Below, piece after piece: positions 1-6,021 of a stretch of DNA of 8,109 bases. A program made the position numbers and the translations under genes. The notes beneath the pieces are model-generated. The model was not told the DNA's origin, made no database searches, and was given only the letters and a program-made list of their open reading frames with translations. This DNA comes from JAICTV01 sp035634055. GTDB taxonomy: Bacteria; Planctomycetota; Phycisphaerae; Tepidisphaerales; Tepidisphaeraceae. Numbering within the stretch: the stretch's first letter is position 1; each line of letters opens with the position of its first letter. The stretch spans positions 1 to 8,109 of the forward strand of contig DASQDR010000153.1 of the NCBI GenBank assembly GCA_035634055.1. Reading direction: 5' to 3'.

Positions 1-162
1 CGAGACGTCTCGCGGCTGCGGCAGCAGATGACTGAGCTGGGGGCGGACCGCCAGCGGCTGGAATCCATGCGGGCGCGTAGCCTCTCCTCGACGCCCGCGC
101 TCACCTGGGCGCACGCCGCCCGCGTGCTGCTCGGCCAGTACCGCGCCGCCTTGCACGCCTGA
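1..162 (+). CDS. C-terminal end of a probable GT4-type glycosyltransferase (partial)
   Basis: The frame is open from the first base and ends at a TGA at 160-162, giving 53 residues of a protein whose start lies outside the window. The tail has a charged, Arg/Leu-rich helical stretch (residues 1-27 of the fragment) and then TWAHAARVLLGQYRAAL. That layout resembles the closing helices of GT4 (glycosyltransferase group 1) enzymes, where a Trp-containing motif of the type 'W..aa..ll..Y' sits at the very end. The gene content downstream (methyltransferases, glycosyltransferases) fits this reading. No catalytic residue is visible because the active-site domains are upstream, so the assignment rests on a short tail and on context. 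Another helical C-terminus could look similar. Confidence 0.55.
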   Translation, partial: RDVSRLRQQMTELGADRQRLESMRARSLSSTPALTWAHAARVLLGQYRAALHA

Positions 163-248
163 CTGAATCGAACGCAACGCCACGCAACGCTCGCGCGCAC
201 GGTGCCGCGAACGTCCACGAGAAGGATCTTGCCCACGGGACCACACGG

Positions 249-974
249 ATGAAAGCACCGGCAATACTGCAAATGCTCACGCTTCGCGGCCACTCGTTCT
301 TCCCGGGGCCGCTCGGAGCGGGCAGCACGGTCATCGACCTCGGCGCGCACCGCGGCGAGTTCTCCGCGCAGGTCCGCGCCCGCTTCGGCTGCCGCTGCAT
401 CGCCGTGGAGGCCAACCCCAACCTCATCGAACACGTGCGGAAGGTCGAAGGGGTCCAGGCGCACGGCTGCGCCCTCGCCGGCGCCGATGGCGAGATGACG
501 CTGCACTACTCCGCCAACCCCGAAGCCTCGTCTATCAAGGCCGGGCCGATGGACGCCACCGGCGACTCCGCGGTCGTGCCCGCGCGCTCGCTCGCCAGCC
601 TGCTGGCGGAGGCGGGGGTGACGCGCGTCGACCTGCTGAAGGTCGACATCGAGGGGGCCGAGGTGGAGATGTTCGATTCGCTGAGCGATGACGAGCTTTG
701 CCGCATCGATCAGATCACCATCGAGTGGCACGACTTCAGCGGCGCGGTGAGCGCCGACGAAATTGCCCGCATCGCCGGGCGGCTGGACCGCGTCGGCTTC
801 GAGGCGTTTCGCTTCGGCGCCGACAACATGAACTGGCTATTCGCGCGGCGCGACGCCCCGGGGCTCGGGCGGTTGCGACGCAAGTACGTGCAGCTCTTCG
901 TCCGGCCCGCGCGGGGCCTGCTGCACGCGTTCCGCAGGAGCACCGGGGTGCAGGTCGGTCTGTCAAACGAGTGA
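249..974 (+). CDS. FkbM family SAM-dependent methyltransferase
   Basis: This 241-residue protein is a cytosolic class I methyltransferase of the FkbM type, a family that often O-methylates sugars or polyketides. Motif I, VIDLGAHRGEFS, is at residues 28-39 and forms the SAM-binding loop. VEANPNL follows at 53-59, with an acidic residue at the end of strand 2. The FkbM signature DLLKVDIEGAE lies at 128-138. The fold is followed by a basic C-terminal tail (from about residue 205), rich in Arg and aromatic residues, that might bring the enzyme near the membrane. The length is normal for the family. The ATG at 249 is preceded by only a weak purine run (ACGGGA at 235-240); no better in-frame start was seen. 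It follows the GT4-like gene by 86 bases. The acceptor cannot be told from sequence, but the neighbourhood suggests a glycan. The family call is secure; the substrate is unknown. Confidence 0.9.
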   Translation: MKAPAILQMLTLRGHSFFPGPLGAGSTVIDLGAHRGEFSAQVRARFGCRCIAVEANPNLIEHVRKVEGVQAHGCALAGADGEMTLHYSANPEASSIKAGPMDATGDSAVVPARSLASLLAEAGVTRVDLLKVDIEGAEVEMFDSLSDDELCRIDQITIEWHDFSGAVSADEIARIAGRLDRVGFEAFRFGADNMNWLFARRDAPGLGRLRRKYVQLFVRPARGLLHAFRRSTGVQVGLSNE

Positions 975-1045
975 CGCGCGCGCAGTAGCGCATCGCAGAG
1001 TCCCCGGGCGCGTTCGACCAAGACCGCCCGGCAAAGGCTCGAAGC

Positions 1046-1050
1046 AGGAG
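1046..1050 (+). promoter_or_regulatory. Shine-Dalgarno site of the class I methyltransferase gene
   Basis: AGGAG lies 5 bases before the ATG at 1056. It is the clearest ribosome binding site in the window and fixes the start of that gene. Most other starts here have weak or no such site. Confidence 0.6.
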
Positions 1051-1055
1051 TCGCA

Positions 1056-1769
1056 ATGAAGGGTTACAAGTTCTTCCGGGGCGTGTACCACACGCTCGTG
1101 CCCGAGTCGCTGCGGGACGGGGTGTACAACCGGTCGCCGGCGCAGGTCAGGAGCCTGAAGCGCCGCCTCGTCGCCGCGTTCGAGCGCGACGCGGCGCACG
1201 ACGACGTCTACGACGCGGCGTACTACCAGAAGTTCGTCGAGCCGACGATGCAGATGTCTGCCAAGACCATGGCCGCCGCCATCGTGCGCGAGTTCGCCCC
1301 GGGGCGAGTGGTGGACGTCGGCTGCGGCACCGGGGCGCTGCTGGACGAGCTGCGGCGGCTGAAGGTGGACGGGCTGGGCCTGGAGCTGGCCGACGCCGCC
1401 ATCGCGTGCTGCCGCGAGCGCGGCCTGGCGGTGCAGAAGTTCGACATCGAGCGCCAGGCGCCGCCGGACGTCTTTGCCGACGTCGTCGTCTCGACCGAGG
1501 TCGCCGAACATTTGCCCGAGGTCTGCGCCGACAAGTTCGTCGACCTGCTGACCCGCATCGCCGGCACCGTTTTGCTGACGGCGGCGACGCCGAGCCACGG
1601 CGGGACCGATCACGTGAACGAGCAGCCCAACGCCTACTGGATCGCCAAGTTCGCCGCCCGCGGCCGGCGTTACGACGAGGCGCTTTCGTCCCGGCTTCGC
1701 GCCGAGTGGCACGCCGCCGGAGTCGCCGGATGCTTCTGGACCTCTACCATGGTCTTCCGCACGCCGTGA
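1056..1769 (+). CDS. Class I SAM-dependent methyltransferase
   Basis: This 237-residue protein has a Rossmann-type methyltransferase core in its middle and an N-terminal extension of about 80 residues rich in aromatic and basic residues. Motif I, VVDVGCGTG, is at residues 85-93. The acidic residue ending strand 2 is E110 in GLGLEL. The motif STEVAEHLP at 146-154 matches the post-II region of UbiE/Methyltransf_11/23-type enzymes, with the usual E-H pair. The later part (HVNEQPNAYW, then a helix) resembles methyltransferases found in polysaccharide clusters. The start at ATG 1056 is supported by AGGAG 5 bases upstream. Its stop overlaps the next gene's likely start. The substrate is not readable from sequence. 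A sugar or glycan acceptor is inferred from the adjacent glycosyltransferases, but a lipid or small-molecule acceptor is possible. Confidence 0.88.
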   Translation: MKGYKFFRGVYHTLVPESLRDGVYNRSPAQVRSLKRRLVAAFERDAAHDDVYDAAYYQKFVEPTMQMSAKTMAAAIVREFAPGRVVDVGCGTGALLDELRRLKVDGLGLELADAAIACCRERGLAVQKFDIERQAPPDVFADVVVSTEVAEHLPEVCADKFVDLLTRIAGTVLLTAATPSHGGTDHVNEQPNAYWIAKFAARGRRYDEALSSRLRAEWHAAGVAGCFWTSTMVFRTP

Positions 1770-2782
1770 AACAACCGGATCGACCCATCTGCGGGTTCGT
1801 GACGTGCATCGAGGCGGGGCCGCTCGAATCGATGGTGGTGCGCCTTTGCGCCAGCATCCGCAAGTTCGGCGGCGCGGGCGCGAGCACCGCCGCCATCTAC
1901 GCCGTCAGCCCGCGCTTCTCGGCGCCGCTGGCGCGCACGACGCTGGAATCGCTCGAAGCGCTGAACGTTCACCACGTCGCCCGGCCCGTCGCTCACCGCT
2001 TTGGCTGGTACCACTTCCTCAACAAGCCGCTGAGCGTGCTCGCGGCGCTTGAGGCGGGCGGTGACGAGGTGCTGGCGTGGGTCGATGCCGACACCCTGGT
2101 CGTCCGCGAGCCGACCGGCCTATCCCTGGCGGACGACGAGGCCGCGGGCGCCTGTGCCCCCTGCGAGGACATCATCGGATCCACCGGCCCGAACGATCCG
2201 CGCGACGCCTTCTGGAAGGAGCTGTGCGCGATCGCCGGCGTGCCGCTGGATTCGCTGCCGCTGATCCGCACGCACGCGTCGAGTGACCGCAGCATCCGGC
2301 TTTACCTCCAGGCGGGTGTCTTCGGCATCCGACGATCGTCCGGCTTCGCCGAGGCGTACCTTCGCATGTGCGAGCGGCTGCTGTCGTCGCGCGTCTGCCT
2401 GTATAACGGCCCGCACTGGCTCGAGCAGATCGCGCTGGGGCTCGCGCTGCTCGAGGGGAACTTCAAGTGGCGCCAGTGGCCGTGGCGCGCCAATTACGCC
2501 GTCGGCAGCTTCCTGCCCGACCGCTTCGAGCGGCCGGAGTTCGCGGAGGCGGAAATCCTGCATTACCACGACGCGCTGGCGCCGGCGCACTTTCCGGCGT
2601 TCGTCGGCCAACTGCGAAAGCTCCGCGGCGGCCAGGCGGAGTGGCTGGCGGAGCAGGGGCCGGCCGGCGACCCACAGGGCCTAGCGTCGAAGATGGTCGG
2701 GCTGCCGGTCAGCGTGAAGCGCAAGATCCAGCGCCGGCTGCACGTCATGCGGTCGCGCACCCTCACGGCGCGGGCGAGCTGA
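1766..2782 (+). CDS. Putative GT-A-fold nucleotide-sugar transferase-like protein
   Basis: This 338-residue protein is probably a cytosolic glycosyltransferase of the nucleotide-diphospho-sugar transferase superfamily, but I cannot assign it to a named family. It opens with a hydrophobic strand and the block GFVTCIEAGPLE (residues 10-21). WVDADTLV follows, with a DxD metal-binding motif at 107-109. A segment around NGPHWLEQIALG (214-225) comes next, and then HYHD at 266-269, where a histidine could be a further metal ligand as in GT8-like enzymes. The C-terminus is basic. The GTG at 1766 overlaps the preceding TGA (GTGA), typical of translational coupling. An in-frame ATG at 1730 with GGAG 7 bases upstream is an alternative, but the 36 extra bases have poor third-position GC in this frame, so I prefer 1766. 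Still longer upstream extensions in this frame are read-through of the methyltransferase gene. The fold is likely; donor and acceptor are unknown. Confidence 0.75.
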   Translation: MKQPDRPICGFVTCIEAGPLESMVVRLCASIRKFGGAGASTAAIYAVSPRFSAPLARTTLESLEALNVHHVARPVAHRFGWYHFLNKPLSVLAALEAGGDEVLAWVDADTLVVREPTGLSLADDEAAGACAPCEDIIGSTGPNDPRDAFWKELCAIAGVPLDSLPLIRTHASSDRSIRLYLQAGVFGIRRSSGFAEAYLRMCERLLSSRVCLYNGPHWLEQIALGLALLEGNFKWRQWPWRANYAVGSFLPDRFERPEFAEAEILHYHDALAPAHFPAFVGQLRKLRGGQAEWLAEQGPAGDPQGLASKMVGLPVSVKRKIQRRLHVMRSRTLTARAS

Positions 2783-2802
2783 AATTGGAACGGGCGGCAC
2801 CG

Positions 2803-3675
2803 ATGCGATCGATCATCATCCCGGCACACAACGAAGAGGCGGTCATTGCCCGCGGCCTGGCGGCGCTGACCGCCGGCGCGGCGGACGGCGAGCAGGAGGT
2901 GATCGTCGTCTGCAACGGCTGCACCGACGCCACCGCCGACGCCGCCCGCGCGTTCGAAAGCGCCGGCGTAACGGTGATCGAGACGACCGTCGCCTCCAAG
3001 ACGCACGCCCTGAACCTTGGCGACCGCGCGGCCAGCGGGTTCCCGCGCTTCTTCGTCGATGCCGATGTGGTGATCCCGCGCGAGTCGGTCGCGGTCATCG
3101 CCAAGTACATGGCGGAGCACGACACGCTGGCGGCGGCGCCGGCGGCGCAAATGGACCTGGCCGGGTGCGACCGGCTCGTGCGCTGGTATTACGACGTGGA
3201 CCTGCGGCTGCCGTCCTCGCGCTACGGCATCGGCTGCGCGGGCGTGTACGTCCTGTCGGAGAAGGGCCGGCGGCGGTTCGACGAGTTCCCGCCGATCGTG
3301 GCGGACGACGCCTTCGTGCGGCTCCAGTTCCGGCCGGAGGAGCGCGTGCGCATCGCCAGCGTCTCGTCGGTCGTTGCCGCGCCGCGCACGTTCAGGGAAC
3401 TCATCGCGGTCATGACGCGCGTGCACTTCGGCAACACCGAGCTGCGCAAGCGTGCCCCGCACCTGTGGGAGAACAACGGCGAAGGAAACCGGAAGACGCT
3501 GCTGGGATTGGCGAAGCGTCCGGCCATGTGGCCGAAGGTCGCGACCTACTCGTGGGTGAAGATCGTCGCGCGGCTGCGCAGCCACTGGCGCTACACCCGC
3601 GCGCGACACACGATCTGGGAGCGCGACGAGACGGCGCGGCGAGCCGCGGCGGCGGTTCCGGCGGAAGGCGGGTAA
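2803..3675 (+). CDS. Glycosyltransferase family 2 protein
   Basis: This 290-residue protein is an inverting GT2 enzyme, expected to transfer a sugar from a nucleotide donor to a growing glycan at the inner face of the cytoplasmic membrane. The N-terminus has the hallmark IIIPAHNEE at residues 4-12. CNGCTD at 37-42 binds the nucleotide. FVDADV (84-89) carries the DxD metal site at 86-88. VADDAF (166-171) supplies the acidic residues at the position of the catalytic base. The part after about residue 200 is basic and aromatic. No membrane-spanning segment is seen, so it is not a processive synthase. ATG 2803 places the IIIPAHNEE strand at the expected distance from the N-terminus. A TTG at 2785 is a possible alternative; upstream extension beyond that lies inside the preceding gene. 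It begins 20 bases after the previous stop and ends 4 bases before the next start. Confidence 0.9.
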   Translation: MRSIIIPAHNEEAVIARGLAALTAGAADGEQEVIVVCNGCTDATADAARAFESAGVTVIETTVASKTHALNLGDRAASGFPRFFVDADVVIPRESVAVIAKYMAEHDTLAAAPAAQMDLAGCDRLVRWYYDVDLRLPSSRYGIGCAGVYVLSEKGRRRFDEFPPIVADDAFVRLQFRPEERVRIASVSSVVAAPRTFRELIAVMTRVHFGNTELRKRAPHLWENNGEGNRKTLLGLAKRPAMWPKVATYSWVKIVARLRSHWRYTRARHTIWERDETARRAAAAVPAEGG

Positions 3676-3679
3676 CACG

Positions 3680-5614
3680 ATGTGCGGGTTCGCAGGATAT
3701 GTCGACTTCAGCCGGCCGCACCCGTCGCCGCCGCTGTTGCAGCGCATGGCGGCGGCGATGCGCCACCGCGGGCCGGACGACAGCGGCGTCGTCGTCGACG
3801 GCGCGTGCGGCCTGGCGCACGCGCGGCTGAGCATCATCGACGTCGCTCACAGCGTCCAGCCGATGCGCAGCCGCCCCGAGCGGTTCACGCTCGCGTACAA
3901 CGGTGAGCTCTACAACTACCCCGAGCTGCGCGATCACCTCGCGGCGTCGGGCGCGATCTTCGAGACCAGCGGCGACACCGAGGTGCTGCTGAAGAGCCTC
4001 GAGCGCCATTGGGCCGCGGCGCTGCCACGCCTTGACGGGATGTTCGGCTTCGCCATCTGGGACGCCCGCGAGCAGCGGCTGCTGCTGGCGCGCGACCCGA
4101 TCGGCGAGAAGCCGGTCTTCTACGCCAGCCCTTCGCCCGGCCTGCTCGTCTTCGGCAGCGAGATCAAAGCGGTGCTCGAGCACCCGGATGTCGAGCAGCG
4201 GCTGAACGTCGACACGCTCCGCCAGGTGCTGCGCTTCCGCGCCAGCTACGGCGCCCCGACGCTGTACGAGGGCGTGCACCAGCTTCCGCCCGGGCACTAC
4301 CTCGATTTCAGCGCCAGCGGCGGCCTGCGCATCGGGTGCTACTACGACGTCGCGGAGAAGACTGCCGCGGCGATGGAGCGGTCGGGCGGCATGACGGCCG
4401 ATCAACTGGTCGAGCAGGGCGAGCAGCTTCTCAACCGGTCGGTGCGCAGGCGCTTGCTTGCGGACGTCCCGGTGGGGGCGTTCCTGTCCGGCGGGTTGGA
4501 CAGCAGCCTGATCGTCTCCCTCGTCCGCTCGATGCGCGCGCCCGGCGAAGAGGTGCGCACGTTTTCCGTCGGCTTCTCCGACGACCAGCACAGCGAGCTG
4601 CCTTTCGCCGCGATGGTGGCACAGCAGATCGGGACCACCCACAGTGAAGTTCACGTCGACGCGGCGGATTACCGGTCGATGCTGCTGGAGATGACGGGGT
4701 TCCGAGACGCGCCCATCAGCGAGCCGGCCGATGTGGCCATCGCCAAGATGAGCCGCGCGGCCAGGGAAAGCGTGAAGGTCGTGCTGTCCGGCGAAGGGGC
4801 GGACGAGGTGTTCGGCGGCTACCCGAAGTACTGGCTGGCGGGGGCGCCGCGCGCGCTGCGCATGGCGGTACGGTGCGTCGGCGACCGCCGCGCCGCGCGC
4901 GTCGCCGGCATGTGCGGGTTGAACGAGCGACGCGCGCTCGTCGCCGCCCGCGCCATCTCGCTGCCCGACGAGTTGGGCCGGCTGACGCAGTGGTTCAGCT
5001 ACCTGTCGCGGCACGACCTGCTCGACTTGCTTCCCGGCATCGGTTGGGAGCAGTCCGCGTGGGACCGAACGGTGCAGAGCCAGCACGACGCCCTTCGCCG
5101 CTCCGCCGGCGACAGCGCCGTCCGCCGGATGCAGATGGTCGACTGCCTCACCTGGCTGCCGGGAAATCTGCTGGAGCGCGGGGACCGGATGACGATGGCA
5201 AGCGGCCTGGAATTGCGGCTGCCGTTCCTCGACATCGAGCTGGTGCCGTACGGTCTGGCGCTGCCCGACCGCCTGAAGGTGTCCGGCCGCACGCTCAAGT
5301 GGGTCGTCCGCCAGTGGGCGCGCAAGCACGTGCCCGAGGCGATCCTGCGGCGCAAGAAGTGGGGTTTCCGCGTGCCGCTGGACAAGTGGTTCCGCGGGCC
5401 GCTCCGCGACATGCTGCGACAGTACCTGTTGAGCCCCGCCGGCATCTGCGGCACGTACGGCGACCGCCGCCAGATCGCCGCGCTGCTCGACGCGCACGAC
5501 GGCGGTACGGTCGACGCGAACCTGACGCTCTGGTCGTTGCTGACGGCGGAGGTCTGGTACCAGGACGTCTATTCGGCGCGATCGAGCGCGCGGACGCTAA
5601 GCCGGGCGGGGTGA
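3680..5614 (+). CDS. asnB: Asparagine synthase (glutamine-hydrolysing) / AsnB-like amidotransferase
   Basis: This 644-residue, two-domain enzyme resembles AsnB. The N-terminal class II glutamine amidotransferase domain (about 1-190) starts MCGFAGY, so Cys2 becomes the N-terminal nucleophile after Met removal. It has RHRGPDD (28-34), R49 in ARLSIID, YNGELYNY (73-80) and SGDTE (97-101), all glutaminase pocket motifs. The synthetase domain has the ATP pyrophosphatase loop SGGLDSS (270-276), SGEGADEVFGGY (370-381), a LKW segment at 539-541 and KKWGF at 559-563. No key motif is missing and the length fits AsnB paralogues in polysaccharide loci. In such loci the enzyme may amidate a sugar carboxylate rather than make asparagine; this window cannot decide which. 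ATG 3680 follows the previous stop by 4 bases, with a purine run GGAAGG at 3663-3668. A large ORF on the opposite strand is a compositional shadow. Confidence 0.93.
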   Translation: MCGFAGYVDFSRPHPSPPLLQRMAAAMRHRGPDDSGVVVDGACGLAHARLSIIDVAHSVQPMRSRPERFTLAYNGELYNYPELRDHLAASGAIFETSGDTEVLLKSLERHWAAALPRLDGMFGFAIWDAREQRLLLARDPIGEKPVFYASPSPGLLVFGSEIKAVLEHPDVEQRLNVDTLRQVLRFRASYGAPTLYEGVHQLPPGHYLDFSASGGLRIGCYYDVAEKTAAAMERSGGMTADQLVEQGEQLLNRSVRRRLLADVPVGAFLSGGLDSSLIVSLVRSMRAPGEEVRTFSVGFSDDQHSELPFAAMVAQQIGTTHSEVHVDAADYRSMLLEMTGFRDAPISEPADVAIAKMSRAARESVKVVLSGEGADEVFGGYPKYWLAGAPRALRMAVRCVGDRRAARVAGMCGLNERRALVAARAISLPDELGRLTQWFSYLSRHDLLDLLPGIGWEQSAWDRTVQSQHDALRRSAGDSAVRRMQMVDCLTWLPGNLLERGDRMTMASGLELRLPFLDIELVPYGLALPDRLKVSGRTLKWVVRQWARKHVPEAILRRKKWGFRVPLDKWFRGPLRDMLRQYLLSPAGICGTYGDRRQIAALLDAHDGGTVDANLTLWSLLTAEVWYQDVYSARSSARTLSRAG

Positions 5615-5626
5615 GCTGCCCCCTGG

Positions 5627-5701
5627 GTTGGACGCGGCAGAACGATCGATATGTTTGCTAAGTCACCGCCGCTCGCTAACGATCGCTCGCTGCCGTCCAA
5701 C
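5627..5701. repeat. Long imperfect inverted repeat after the asnB-like gene
   Basis: The left arm begins GTTGGAC (5627-5633) and continues with GGCAG (5636-5640). The right arm is CTGCC (5690-5694) followed by GTCCAAC (5695-5701), so 12 pairs form with a 2-base bulge. AACGATCG occurs on both sides (5641-5648 and 5678-5685) and its CGATCG core is self-complementary. The right half also has two direct copies of CGCTCGCT (5670-5677 and 5684-5691). It starts 13 bases after the stop codon. It could be a 3' end structure of the operon mRNA or a remnant of a small mobile repeat. There is no T-run, so it is not a canonical intrinsic terminator. Confidence 0.5.
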
Positions 5702-5727
5702 AACGGGCGGCCCGGGCGTTTTCAGGA

Positions 5728-5757
5728 GCCCCGGCAGGGGCCCCCGGGCCGGCGGGG
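5728..5757. terminator. GC-rich double hairpin, possible weak terminator
   Basis: GCCCC (5728-5732), loop GGCA and GGGGC (5737-5741) form a perfect 5-bp hairpin. CCCC (5742-5745) and GGGG (5754-5757) can form a second one. Alternative pairings across both also exist. A pyrimidine stretch (TCCTTCTTT, about 5768-5776) follows only after 10 bases, so the fit to an intrinsic terminator is partial. Its place between the operon end and the next promoter is what favours this role. Confidence 0.3.
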
Positions 5758-5794
5758 CAGCCAGGCATCCTTCTTTACCCAGTTCACTTTTTGC

Positions 5795-5822
5795 TTTTCA
5801 CGTGAAAGACGGACTGTATACT
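5795..5822 (+). promoter_or_regulatory. Candidate sigma-70-type promoter with internal palindrome
   Basis: A good -10 box, TATACT, is at 5817-5822. A weak -35, TTTTCA, is at 5795-5800 with 16-base spacing; TTGCTT at 5791-5796 would give 20. The element sits in the only AT-rich patch of the interval and points toward the gene at 6022. Transcription from about 5829 would leave a leader near 190 bases. The perfect palindrome TTTCACGTGAAA (5796-5807) overlaps the -35 and spacer, where a bound dimer could block RNA polymerase. The promoter call is by eye from box similarity only. Confidence 0.4.
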
Positions 5823-5837
5823 CGCCCGCCGGGCAAG

Positions 5838-5852
5838 GGCACCGTTCGTGCC
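5838..5852 (+). other. Small hairpin near the predicted 5' end of the leader
   Basis: GGCAC (5838-5842) and GTGCC (5848-5852) form a perfect 5-bp stem with loop CGTTC. It would lie about 10 bases after the predicted transcription start. It may stabilise the mRNA 5' end, or it may be chance in GC-rich DNA. Confidence 0.3.
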
Positions 5853-5892
5853 GAATCCGCATTTGGACCGCTTGAGAAGTGCGCCAATGTAG

Positions 5893-5954
5893 TTGGCAGG
5901 GGCGGAGCCCGTTCACGCCTGGCCCGGCGCAGGGGCTTTAGCCTCGCCGCCCAA
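5893..5954 (+). other. Predicted structured leader element or palindromic repeat
   Basis: GGGC/GCCC with loop GGA (5900-5910) and GGGGC/GCCTC with loop TTTA (5932-5945) are two hairpins. In an alternative fold, GGGCGG (5900-5905) pairs with CCGCCC (5947-5952) as an outer stem enclosing the second hairpin. Stem-loops of the GGGGC-TTTA-GCC type resemble small dispersed palindromic repeats seen between genes in several GC-rich phyla. I do not recognise a named riboswitch class. It could be a repeat unit that happens to lie in the leader, or a structured 5' UTR. Confidence 0.35.
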
Positions 5955-6021
5955 GTCGCCCGAGTCATACCGCCTCGTCTACCCGCCCCGGAACTCAACG
6001 CTCTCGCGGTGCGCGCAAAAC

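Larger units (their letters stand above)
5615..6021. other. Non-coding interval between the glycan operon and the large surface-protein gene
   Basis: These 407 bases hold no convincing gene. The short frames here lack family motifs and start-site support and run across predicted hairpins. From left to right the interval contains an inverted repeat, a GC-rich double hairpin, a short AT-rich island with a candidate promoter, and a leader with folded elements. Each is listed separately. Base composition changes sharply at about 5765-5825, which is less GC-rich than anything else in the window and marks the likely regulatory core. Confidence 0.7.

Noticed and set aside
1406..1765. N-terminal extension of the GT-A-like gene back to 1406
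   Set aside because: The extra residues are read from the methyltransferase gene out of frame and are Arg-rich without homology features; the domain begins after 1766.
2467..2802. N-terminal extension of the GT2 gene back to 2467
   Set aside because: It lies within the GT-A-like gene in another frame. GT2 enzymes begin close to the IIIPAHNEE strand, which fits ATG 2803.
2563..3837. Minus-strand open frame of 424 codons opposite the GT2 gene
   Set aside because: It overlaps three genes on the other strand and shows no motif; the GT2 signature motifs are all in the + frame.
3410..5497. Minus-strand open frame of 695 codons opposite the asnB-like gene and the end of the GT2 gene
   Set aside because: It is antisense to two genes with clear catalytic motifs, has an Arg/Ala/His-rich composition with no recognisable domain, and is expected from high GC at third codon positions.
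4873..5661. Plus-strand open frame of 262 codons within the asnB-like gene
   Set aside because: It is an Arg/Ala-rich out-of-frame shadow of the synthetase domain, whose motifs are in the other frame.
5641..5691. CRISPR-like direct repeats (AACGATCG and CGCTCGCT pairs)
   Set aside because: There are only two short copies of each, with overlapping spacing and no uniform spacers, so there is no array.
5860..5960. Known riboswitch (cyclic-di-GMP or cobalamin class) in the leader
   Set aside because: The hallmark conserved sequences of these classes are absent; only generic GC-rich stems are visible.
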